Part shown: one piece after another, positions 1 to 6,577 of the stretch | Layout of the letters: the number at the start of each line of letters is the position of its first letter | Numbering within the stretch: the first letter of the stretch is position 1 | Origin: Chitinophagaceae bacterium UBA4407 | GTDB lineage: Bacteria > Bacteroidota > Bacteroidia > Chitinophagales > Chitinophagaceae | DNA length: 7,697 nucleotides | NCBI GenBank assembly: GCA_002390845.1 | Contig: DGQT01000119.1 | Coordinates: forward strand, 1 to 7,697 | Direction of reading: 5' to 3' | Made by a program: the position numbers and the translations under genes | The notes under the pieces: model-generated | Databases searched by the model: none | What the model was told of the DNA's origin: nothing | The model's input: only the letters and a program-made list of their open reading frames with translations

Positions 1-170
1 TCTGCATCCCAGCTATCTTTTACGTCGCACCAAACGCAGCCTACATCGCAGCCACCAAGCCGTATAAAGTAGGAAGCTTTACCCTGGTGAAAACCTTCGC
101 CCTGTAATGTGTAAAACGCTTCCATTACAGGAAGTGTTTTACTAATTTTTATACGATCTGTTTGTTGCAA
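1..170 (-). CDS. queE: 7-carboxy-7-deazaguanine synthase QueE, N-terminal part (cut by window edge)
   Basis: QueE is a cytosolic radical-SAM enzyme that converts 6-carboxy-tetrahydropterin to 7-carboxy-7-deazaguanine, a step towards queuosine and other 7-deazaguanines. The minus strand reads through the window edge and gives about 56 residues. Visible are LPVMEAFYTLQGEG, the glycine-rich FIRLGGCDVGC stretch, and the CX3CX2C cluster (C41, C45, C48 counted from the TTG) that ligates the 4Fe-4S cluster, followed by DVKDSWDA. This run is characteristic of Bacteroidota QueE. The only in-frame ATG (123-125) would begin inside the conserved LPVMEAF block. I therefore prefer the TTG at 168-170, which adds 15 residues; the frame stays open further upstream but has no ATG. 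No TAnnTTTG box is visible just upstream, so it may be read from folD or from an unrecognised promoter. The C-terminal part lies outside the window. The identity is firm; the start is uncertain. Confidence 0.9.
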   Translation of the reverse strand, partial: MQQTDRIKISKTLPVMEAFYTLQGEGFHQGKASYFIRLGGCDVGCVWCDVKDSWDA

Positions 171-336
171 TTTGTATTTATAAAAGTTGAAAAATTTTTT
201 GTAGTACAAGTGTGCGACCCCGAAACAACTGCGGAACAGGCTGCCACGGCTGTTTACATGTTGCCATGAAAGAGGAACTGTGAAACGAGCGTGGCAAGTA
301 AAGCCTCATTTATATTCTGTAGTTCGGTCAATAAAA
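171..336. other. folD-queE intergenic gap with a GC-rich, structured patch
   Basis: There is no credible gene here. Bases about 201-290 are roughly 53% G+C by hand count, while the flanking non-coding DNA is strongly AT-rich. Inverted repeats overlap in this patch: TGCCACG (242-248) against CGTGGCA (290-296); AACAG (235-239) against CTGTT (250-254); and, read on the minus strand, CATG-GCAA-CATG (256-267), a short stem with a GNRA-type loop inside the larger stem. No U-tract follows on the minus strand, so it does not look like an ordinary folD terminator. It could be a structured leader of queE, part of the folD 3' end, or a dispersed intergenic repeat. I cannot decide from one copy. Confidence 0.45.
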
Positions 337-1212
337 TTACATGCGCTGTTTATAGGCCTGTAATGTATTTTTAAGTAAGCCTGCAATAGTCATTAACCCA
401 ACACCACCGGGAACAGGTGTAATGGCCGAAGCTTTTTCTGCCACTTCAGTATAACTTACATCGCCTTTTATACGAAAGCCACTTTTTGCAGTTGCATCCT
501 CAACCCTGGTAATGCCTACATCTATAATTACTGCACCTTCTTTTACCATATCTGCCTTTACAAATCCGGGTTTGCCTAAGGCTGCAACGAGAATATCGGC
601 ATGAAGGCAAATCTCTTTAAGATTGTGAGTATGAGAATGGCAAAGGGTAACCGTACTGTTGCCATATTTGGTATTGCTGCTAAGTAAGATGCTCATCGGG
701 CGGCCCACAATATTGCTTCGGCCTATTACAACTGCATGCTTTCCTTTTGTATCTATATTATAGAATTCCAGCATAAGCATAATTCCGAAAGGCGTTGCAG
801 GTATAAATGTTTGTAAGCCCTGTACCAGCTTGCCAGCACTTACCGGGTGAAAACCATCTACATCTTTTAAGGGGCTGATTGCTTCAATAATTTTTTGCTC
901 ATTAATATGTTTTGGCAAGGGTAGTTGCACCAGGATGCCATCTATATTTTCGTCGTTGTTTAATTCGGAAATTTTATCAAGTAAGATTTTTTCATTAATA
1001 TTTTCATCAAAACGGATTAATGATGACTGAAAACCAATCTCTGCACAGTTTTTTACTTTACTTGCCACATAAGTCTCACTGGCGCCGTTATTGCCTATAA
1101 GAATGGCAGCAAGGTGTGGTGCACGTTTACCTTGTTTGGTAAAGGCAATCACTTCTGTTTTTAAAGATTCTTTTATAGCAGCGGAAGCTATTTTTCCATC
1201 TAGTATCAGCAT
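337..1212 (-). CDS. folD: bifunctional methylenetetrahydrofolate dehydrogenase / methenyltetrahydrofolate cyclohydrolase FolD
   Basis: FolD interconverts 5,10-methylene-, 5,10-methenyl- and 10-formyl-tetrahydrofolate with NADP, supplying one-carbon units for purines and formyl-Met. It is a cytosolic homodimer. The 291 residues match the usual family length of about 285-300. The start MLILDGK is the standard FolD beginning. The catalytic Lys lies in TYVASK (K52), followed by Q96 in LVQLPLP and D119 in KDVDGFHP, equivalent to K54, Q98 and D121 of the E. coli enzyme. PATPFG (138-143) takes the place of the PCTPxG signature, with Ala for Cys. The dinucleotide-binding stretch VVIGRSNIVGRPM is at 161-173 and the second signature, PVPGGVGLMT, near 266-275. 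Nothing is truncated. It is transcribed away from the susC-like operon; queE follows 166 bp downstream on the same strand. A promoter box lies 4 bp upstream. Confidence 0.98.
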   Translation of the reverse strand: MLILDGKIASAAIKESLKTEVIAFTKQGKRAPHLAAILIGNNGASETYVASKVKNCAEIGFQSSLIRFDENINEKILLDKISELNNDENIDGILVQLPLPKHINEQKIIEAISPLKDVDGFHPVSAGKLVQGLQTFIPATPFGIMLMLEFYNIDTKGKHAVVIGRSNIVGRPMSILLSSNTKYGNSTVTLCHSHTHNLKEICLHADILVAALGKPGFVKADMVKEGAVIIDVGITRVEDATAKSGFRIKGDVSYTEVAEKASAITPVPGGVGLMTIAGLLKNTLQAYKQRM

Positions 1213-1216
1213 ACTG

Positions 1217-1224
1217 CAAAAGTA
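1217..1224 (-). promoter_or_regulatory. -7 promoter box of folD
   Basis: On the minus strand the bases read TACTTTTG, a full match to the Bacteroidota -7 consensus TAnnTTTG, ending 4 bp before the folD ATG (1212-1210). In this phylum transcription usually starts a few bases after the box, so the mRNA would have a leader of about 0-3 nt. A -33 TTG at the usual 17-23 bp is not present; the nearest one lies 26 bp upstream. Assignment as the folD promoter is inference from motif and position. Confidence 0.6.
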
Positions 1225-1303
1225 TCGTAACCGGGCATTTAATCGTTACTCAATTTGATAAATTTACAATTCTGGATTTATTGGATGCGTGTAGCCGGGA
1301 CCG

Positions 1304-1332
1304 ATAGGTCTAAATGTTTTTTAGATTTCTAT
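1304..1332. repeat. imperfect inverted repeat (hairpin)
   Basis: ATAG (1304-1307) pairs with CTAT (1329-1332), and TCTAAA (1309-1314) pairs with TTTAGA (1320-1325). One unpaired G lies on one side and TTT on the other, with a 5-nt loop. No T-tract follows on either strand as for a classic terminator. The function is unknown, and in AT-rich DNA such a structure can arise by chance. Confidence 0.3.
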
Positions 1333-1411
1333 AGAATTTGTTAGCATTATAATACAGGCACCGGTATTTCATAGCATCAACTGTTGCGTCGCAATCCTTT
1401 TAAGTCTATAT

Positions 1412-1430
1412 CTTTTGGCAGCTTTTGGCA
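1412..1430 (+). repeat. tandem direct repeat CTTTTGGCA, 10-bp period
   Basis: CTTTTGGCA occurs at 1412-1420 and again at 1422-1430, so the two copies are in phase on one face of the helix. A weaker partial copy, ATCTGGC, lies at 1434-1440. Two in-phase half-sites are typical of binding by a dimeric or cooperative regulator. Position, about 400 bp before the susC-like start, allows but does not prove a role in controlling that operon. Confidence 0.4.
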
Positions 1431-1500
1431 AATATCTGGCTAATTATTAGCACTTTCTATAATGTTCAATTATGTTTTATTCACCAAATCATTACAAACA

Positions 1501-1518
1501 ATGACTTGGTTAAGTCAT
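1501..1518. promoter_or_regulatory. perfect 7-bp inverted repeat, candidate operator
   Basis: ATGACTT (1501-1507) and AAGTCAT (1512-1518) are exact reverse complements separated by GGTT. The 18-bp dyad is of the size bound by small dimeric regulators. It is not followed by a T-tract, so terminator use is unlikely. It sits about 290 bp upstream of the -7 box of the susC-like gene and about 280 bp upstream of the folD box. Which gene it serves, if any, is unknown. Confidence 0.4.
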
Positions 1519-1809
1519 ATCTATAAAAATCGAATTTCAAAAAAGCAAGGCAGTAAATAATCGATCAATGTAATAAAGACCGCTTATCAAAATTTCTTTG
1601 TAGTATGCTCTGCTCACATAAAACAATAGAAAATCATATTTTTAATCTATATAATTGATAATATAAACTTTACACATGTTTTTTTATTATATTTATTTTT
1701 CTTTAGCAATTAAGCAGCATAAACTGCCAATCGTTTGTCTTTTTCCTTGTGCGCTGATAATAATTAACACACGTTTTTATTTTTTTTAACCATTTGTTTT
1801 GAAACCCAC

Positions 1810-1817
1810 TATATTTG
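1810..1817 (+). promoter_or_regulatory. -7 promoter box of the susC-like operon
   Basis: TATATTTG fully matches the TAnnTTTG consensus, 28 bp before the ATG at 1846, which predicts a 5' leader of roughly 22-26 nt. The expected TTTG at 19-21 bp upstream is missing: that stretch is T-rich (1780-1787). The nearest upstream TTTG (1793-1796) is only 13 bp from the box. A good -7 with a poor -33 is compatible with an activated promoter. No purine-rich ribosome binding site precedes the ATG, as is usual in this phylum. Confidence 0.65.
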
Positions 1818-1845
1818 GGCGCAAAATTTTAAAACCTATAGTCAC

Positions 1846-4800
1846 ATGAGAAAAATTGTAAGCCTACTTTTTGTGGCGCTGCTTACCAATTTGGCAGCCT
1901 GGTCACAAACACGTAGCGTTACCGGCAAGGTTACCGAACAAACCGGTGACCCAGTACCTTTTGCTACGGTTAACGTTAAGGGCACCCGGTCAACTGTTGC
2001 AGCCGGTGCTGATGGAGTATTTAAGATTCAAGCTAAAACAGGCGATGTTTTGGTTGTAACTGCTGTAAATTTTCAACCAACTGAAATTACAGTTGGTTCT
2101 GAGTCAAATGTAAGTGTAACCCTTACAAGGGGTCAGAATACACTAACCGATGTAGTAGTTACTACATCATTTGGTATTCAAAGACAGGCAAAATCTTTAG
2201 GTTACTCAACAACAAAAGTTACTGGTAAAGAAGCATTGTCAGCAAAACCAATTAGCCTTGCAAACGGTTTAACCGGCAGGGCTGCGGGTCTGCAGATCAA
2301 TACCGTTAATAACGGTTTGTTTGCTCCAACACGTATTGTGTTGCGTGGCAACAGGTCTTTACTTGGTAATAACCAGCCGTTAATAATAGTGGACGGAGCG
2401 ATTTTTTATAATGACCTCAGTACATTAAACCCAGAAGATATTGTAGATTACAACATCCTTAAGGGTTCCAGTGCATCGGCTTTGTATGGTTCGGATGCTT
2501 CTAATGGTGTTATTGTAATTACTACTAAACGAGGTACTGTTGGTAAGCCAAGTATTACATTTACTTCTACCACCCAGTTTGAAACACTCTCTTACCTTCC
2601 GAAACTTCAAAACCGTTTCGGTAGTAATGGTGGTGAAGCCTTTGTAAACGATTTTAATGATCTTTCCACTTATATTCCTTATGAAAACCAGAGCTATGGC
2701 CCTGAATATAATGGAAAGCCAGTACCTGTTGGTCGCCCTGTATCAGACGGTAGTGTACTTGTTGTTCCATATTCTGCTACTAACAACAAATTGAAATTTT
2801 TTGATGTGGGCCTTACCACACAAAACAGCGTTTCATATCAGGCTGGTGATGCAAACAGTAAATTTTTTATTAGTGCACAGGATGTAAACTCTAAGGCTAT
2901 TATGCCGGGTGACAAAGGTCGCAGGGAAGCTTTTCGTGTTTCAGGCGCTAAAACGTATGGTAAATTCTCTGCAAATTATACTTTTGCCTATACTTATAAA
3001 ACAACTGATGTAACCAATACCGGTGCTGTTTATCAACTTGTAATGAATACTCCTGCTCATATTCCTTTAACAAGTTTGAGTGACTGGCAAACTAATAAGT
3101 TTGCGGATGTAAATGGTTTCTATAACGACTATTTTGAAAACCCTTACTGGCTTATAGATAATAACAGGAATAAGAATATTGAAAACAATCTTGTTGCTAA
3201 TATCAATCTCTCTTTGCAAGCCACCAAATGGTTGAATCTTTCTTACCGTCTTGCAATGACCAATAACAACAATGAATTTAATGGACAATACGGCGATAAG
3301 ACTTATTCTTCCTATGCAAAAACTGATACAAGGGTGATTTATTCTAACCCTGATGGTACAGCTTTCGATACGGTGAACGAATCTCCTAAATATATTGCAA
3401 AAGATGCCCAGGCTTCTTTTTTTCAAAGCCGTAATACAAACTTTCAATGGACTTCAGATTTCCTTGCAAACATAGATCAGAACATTGGCAAGGATTTTAA
3501 TGTAAAGTTAGTTACAGGGGTATCTTACCAGGATAATAAATTAACAGGTAACTCACTTGGTGCCGGAGCGTTATTTTTTCCAATATATAACGTAAGCATC
3601 CGTACAGGAGACCCTTCTGTAAATAACTACTTTGCTCAGGCAAGAAAGTTTGGTATTTTGGGTGATCTTACTGTTGGCTTCAGAAATTATGCATTCTTAC
3701 ATGGAGCATTCAGAACAGATATAGATTCCAGGTTGTCACAAGATAATAAATACATTCCCTATTACAGCGTGGATGCATCGCTTGTGCTGAGCGATATCTT
3801 TCCTTCTATAGTAGATAATAATGTGCTCAGTTTTGCAAAAATCAGGGGTGCACATTCGTTAACGGGTAATGCATCACCTTTAGCAGGCGGCTCTCAATAT
3901 ATTGCAAATGGTGCTTATGTAATTAACCCGGTTTCTTTGGTTGCAAATGGATTTCCTTTTAACGGATTGGCTGGTTATGCTGAAAGCCCGGTGATTGCAA
4001 ATCCTAATTTAAAACCAGAACAATCAACTGAAGATGAAGTTGGTCTTGAATTGGGCTTTTGGAAAAACAGGATTAATTTTAATATAAGCGCATACCATTC
4101 TAAATTGACTGATGGTATTGTAACAGCCCGTATTTCTAACGCTTCGGGTGCAAATGCAACCCAGGTTAATGCTGCAAATGTTGACAACAAGGGTGTTGAA
4201 GCTGAATTGAAGTTTACAGTTATTAAATCTAAGAGTGTTACCTGGAATGTAAATGCAAACTATACTTTCCAGGAAAGTAAGGTTACTTCGATCAACGGCG
4301 ACCAGAAGGCTTTACAAATTAACCCTTTTGGTAACCCAAATGCTTATGCTATTGTAGATCAGGCTTACCCGGTTATACAGGCATATGATTGGAAAAGAGA
4401 TCCTTCAGGCCGTGTAATTGTTGACGCTGTAACAGGTAATCCTTCCCAAGATCCAACCCTGAGGACATTTGGCCAGGCTACTCCGAAACACATTATAGGT
4501 ATCAATTCTTCTGTTAGCTGGAAAGGATTTACTCTTAGTGCGGTTGCTGATTATCGCGGCGGTCATAAAATCGTAAACATTCTTGGACGTTATATGGACT
4601 TTACAGGTATTGCAGCAACAACTGCAATCACTGGTCGTCAACGTTTTGTATTCCCGAATTCTTCTTATTTGCAGGACGGAAAATATGTAGCCAATACCAA
4701 TGTTACAGTTGATGACGCTAATTTTAACTTCTGGCCTGGTTTGTATCGCTCAGTAAGCGGCAACTATGTAACCAGTGCTGCTGCCTGGAAATTGCGTGAA

Positions 4801-5028
4801 GTATCGATTACCTATGATTTTCCAGCAAACTGGTTTGGGTTTACTAAAATTATACAGAAGGCTTCTCTTACTGTATCAGGAAGAAACCTTCTTTTGTTAA
4901 AGCCTGATTCTAATGTTTGGACTGATCCTGAATTTAATGAAACAACAGGAAACGACGTGGGCAGAACTTCTGAAAACCAAGCTCCGCCAAGCAGAATTTT
5001 TGGTGCTACTCTAACTGTACAATTCTAA
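1846..5028 (+). CDS. SusC/RagA-family TonB-dependent outer-membrane transporter
   Basis: This is a TonB-linked 22-strand outer-membrane barrel that imports a ligand delivered by its SusD-type partner. Its 1060 residues are normal for the family. Residues 1-20 are a signal peptide (hydrophobic VSLLFVALLTNLAAW, likely cleavage after AWS). A carboxypeptidase-regulatory-like beta domain follows at about 22-95 (VTGKVTEQTGDPVPFATV, then DGVFKI), and a TonB-box-like stretch DVVVTTSFG at 102-110. The plug spans about 115-230 and includes the SusC hallmarks IVDG (181-184) and LKGSSASALYGSDASNGVIV (205-224). The barrel fills the rest and ends in VQF with the terminal Phe expected for BAM recognition. 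There is no N-terminal STN domain, so direct FecR/ECF-sigma signalling through this protein is unlikely. It is first in an operon with the SusD-like gene 20 bp downstream. Substrate specificity cannot be read from the sequence. Confidence 0.97.
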   Translation: MRKIVSLLFVALLTNLAAWSQTRSVTGKVTEQTGDPVPFATVNVKGTRSTVAAGADGVFKIQAKTGDVLVVTAVNFQPTEITVGSESNVSVTLTRGQNTLTDVVVTTSFGIQRQAKSLGYSTTKVTGKEALSAKPISLANGLTGRAAGLQINTVNNGLFAPTRIVLRGNRSLLGNNQPLIIVDGAIFYNDLSTLNPEDIVDYNILKGSSASALYGSDASNGVIVITTKRGTVGKPSITFTSTTQFETLSYLPKLQNRFGSNGGEAFVNDFNDLSTYIPYENQSYGPEYNGKPVPVGRPVSDGSVLVVPYSATNNKLKFFDVGLTTQNSVSYQAGDANSKFFISAQDVNSKAIMPGDKGRREAFRVSGAKTYGKFSANYTFAYTYKTTDVTNTGAVYQLVMNTPAHIPLTSLSDWQTNKFADVNGFYNDYFENPYWLIDNNRNKNIENNLVANINLSLQATKWLNLSYRLAMTNNNNEFNGQYGDKTYSSYAKTDTRVIYSNPDGTAFDTVNESPKYIAKDAQASFFQSRNTNFQWTSDFLANIDQNIGKDFNVKLVTGVSYQDNKLTGNSLGAGALFFPIYNVSIRTGDPSVNNYFAQARKFGILGDLTVGFRNYAFLHGAFRTDIDSRLSQDNKYIPYYSVDASLVLSDIFPSIVDNNVLSFAKIRGAHSLTGNASPLAGGSQYIANGAYVINPVSLVANGFPFNGLAGYAESPVIANPNLKPEQSTEDEVGLELGFWKNRINFNISAYHSKLTDGIVTARISNASGANATQVNAANVDNKGVEAELKFTVIKSKSVTWNVNANYTFQESKVTSINGDQKALQINPFGNPNAYAIVDQAYPVIQAYDWKRDPSGRVIVDAVTGNPSQDPTLRTFGQATPKHIIGINSSVSWKGFTLSAVADYRGGHKIVNILGRYMDFTGIAATTAITGRQRFVFPNSSYLQDGKYVANTNVTVDDANFNFWPGLYRSVSGNYVTSAAAWKLREVSITYDFPANWFGFTKIIQKASLTVSGRNLLLLKPDSNVWTDPEFNETTGNDVGRTSENQAPPSRIFGATLTVQF

Positions 5029-5048
5029 TTATCTAAAACATCTTATAT

Positions 5049-6554
5049 ATGAATAACAAGATAAAATCAATTTCTTTTGCACTACTCGGGTTGCTTTTGT
5101 TAGCTTCCGTGGGTTGTAAAAAAGGAACATTCGATATTAATAACCCCAATCCAAACTCGCCTTCTCCTGAAAGTGTGCCTACAAAATTTATTTTGTCGGC
5201 TGCTCTCAATGGTTCTGCTGGTTTGATTGCAGGAGGCAATAATGATTTTGCCAACTATTATATGGGCTATTGGGCAGTAAGTGGCGATTATATTCCTAAC
5301 GCAAACCTGCTTACATATAATATTACAGCAACGTTTTATACTGGTAACTGGGATGCTGGTTACCCATTGTTAAAGAATTACGGTACTATTATTGGTAAAT
5401 CTGAGGATGCTTCTCAGGCGAATTATGCTGCAATTGCAAATATTATGTCTTCGCTGCATTTTCAAAATATGGTAGACATTTATAATAACATTCCTTACTC
5501 TCAGGCATTGCTGGGTGCTGTAACTACAAACCCTGCCTATGATGATGCTGCAACCGTTTACGCTTCATTAGTTGACAGGCTGGATGCTGCAATTGCAAGT
5601 ATTAATGCAAATCCAGATGCGGAAGACCCGGGAGCTTATGATATCATGTTTGGTGGTGATATGACGATGTGGAAGAAATTAGCAAATACCATTAAATTAA
5701 GAATATTAATGCGTCAGGCACCGGGTGCAGCTTCTTATATCCAATCAAAATTAAGTGGATTAACTTCTGATGATTTTCTGGGTGCAGGTGAAGATGCACA
5801 AATTAATCCAGGCTATGGTAATACAGCCGGAAATAAGCAAAGCCCGCTATGGCAGGATATAGGATTTGGTACTTCAGGTACATCTTATGGTAACCGTGAT
5901 TACAACAGGGCTTGTAAATATGCTACTGATTTTTATAACAACTTAGCAGATCCAAGGGCCAGTTTAATTTATTCTGAAAATTCTTCTGGTGCAATACAGG
6001 GAAGAAATTTTGGGAGCACTGAATCAGGAAATGAACATAATACCGATATTTCAGCACCAGGTGGTCCTGGTATTTTAACTGATCCAGGTATGGCTGCTAC
6101 TATTATGATGGCAAGCGAAAGTTATTTTCTTCAGGCAGAGGCTGCTCAGCGTGGTTACTTGGGAGGAGAAGGAGAAGCAGAATCATTATACTTACAGGCA
6201 GTAACAGAATCATTCCGCTTTTTAGGTGTTGAAGATTATGCGAATGCAGCAGTTGAGTACACTTCACAGTCAAGCGTTAAAACTAACTGGGAATTTGCAA
6301 CAGATAAGATAGCGCTGATTATTACACAGAAATGGGCTGCAATGAACACAATCGATCCACTTGAATCATGGGCTGATTGGAGAAGATTGGGCATTCCAAG
6401 TGACTTGCCTACATCGATTTACCCTGGTACTACGGCTTCTAAGCCTCCAATCAGGCTGGTGTATCCTCAAAGCGAATACGATTATAACAATGCAAACGTA
6501 AGCTCACAGGGTTCAATAAATCCGCTTTCTTCAAAAATATTCTGGATGCCTTAA
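5049..6554 (+). CDS. SusD/RagB-family nutrient-binding outer-membrane lipoprotein (SusD-like_2 type)
   Basis: This is the surface lipoprotein that sits as a hinged lid on the SusC-type barrel and binds the ligand. Of its 501 residues, 1-22 are a lipoprotein signal with acylated C23 (ASVGC; Ser instead of the usual Leu at -3). After it comes a polar Asn/Pro-rich linker, DINNPNPNSPSPESVPT. Family features visible are FQNMVDIYNNIPYSQAL (138-154), SESYFLQAEAAQRG (356-369, a TPR-type helix of the SusD fold), ITQKWAAMN, WADWRRLGIP (441-450) and the C-terminal PPIRLVYPQSEYDYN with a final KIFWMP. This pattern fits the SusD-like_2 branch annotated as SusD/RagB nutrient-binding lipoproteins rather than classic starch SusD. 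It lies 20 bp after the transporter and 23 bp before the third lipoprotein gene, with no terminator in either gap. Substrate unknown: glycan or peptide are both possible for this family. Confidence 0.95.
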   Translation: MNNKIKSISFALLGLLLLASVGCKKGTFDINNPNPNSPSPESVPTKFILSAALNGSAGLIAGGNNDFANYYMGYWAVSGDYIPNANLLTYNITATFYTGNWDAGYPLLKNYGTIIGKSEDASQANYAAIANIMSSLHFQNMVDIYNNIPYSQALLGAVTTNPAYDDAATVYASLVDRLDAAIASINANPDAEDPGAYDIMFGGDMTMWKKLANTIKLRILMRQAPGAASYIQSKLSGLTSDDFLGAGEDAQINPGYGNTAGNKQSPLWQDIGFGTSGTSYGNRDYNRACKYATDFYNNLADPRASLIYSENSSGAIQGRNFGSTESGNEHNTDISAPGGPGILTDPGMAATIMMASESYFLQAEAAQRGYLGGEGEAESLYLQAVTESFRFLGVEDYANAAVEYTSQSSVKTNWEFATDKIALIITQKWAAMNTIDPLESWADWRRLGIPSDLPTSIYPGTTASKPPIRLVYPQSEYDYNNANVSSQGSINPLSSKIFWMP

Positions 6555-6577
6555 TTGAAATTTTAAATATAAGAATT

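Larger units (their letters stand above)
1225..1809. other. AT-rich divergent intergenic region, no gene seen
   Basis: Between the folD promoter and the promoter of the susC-like gene, no reading frame on either strand looks like a gene. The longest I followed starts at the ATG at 1462 and gives 32 codons of low-complexity peptide without a promoter box. T-rich runs at about 1679-1703 and 1774-1787 could act as curved or UP-like DNA for the downstream promoter. The region also carries the repeats listed separately (1304-1332, 1412-1430, 1501-1518). It is longer than a simple divergent promoter needs, which leaves room for regulator binding or a small RNA. Confidence 0.6.

Noticed and set aside
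171..266. Short minus-strand frame starting ATGGCAACATGTAAACAG, about 29 codons, ending just upstream of queE
   Set aside because: No promoter motif or recognisable similarity was seen. It overlaps the inverted repeats, which explain the composition better. A leader peptide cannot be excluded, but nothing supports it.
1462..1560. 32-codon open frame in the folD-susC intergenic region
   Set aside because: It has no promoter box close by and a low-complexity composition. Such short frames are expected by chance, so it is not annotated as a gene.
1725..1730. TGCCAA, the inverse of the TTGGCA core in the direct repeat at 1412-1430, as a possible looping partner
   Set aside because: Only 6-7 bp match across about 300 bp, which is readily explained by chance.
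1748..1772. TGTG ... CACA spaced as in a CRP-like site, about 50 bp before the susC-like -7 box
   Set aside because: Only the outer four bases match, the spacing is not that of the classic site, and the inner positions do not fit.
3067..3447. Longest antisense open frame inside the susC-like gene (126 codons, minus strand)
   Set aside because: It lies wholly within a clearly real transporter gene, has no promoter box, and its peptide resembles no protein family I know. The other antisense frames in the operon were dropped for the same reason.
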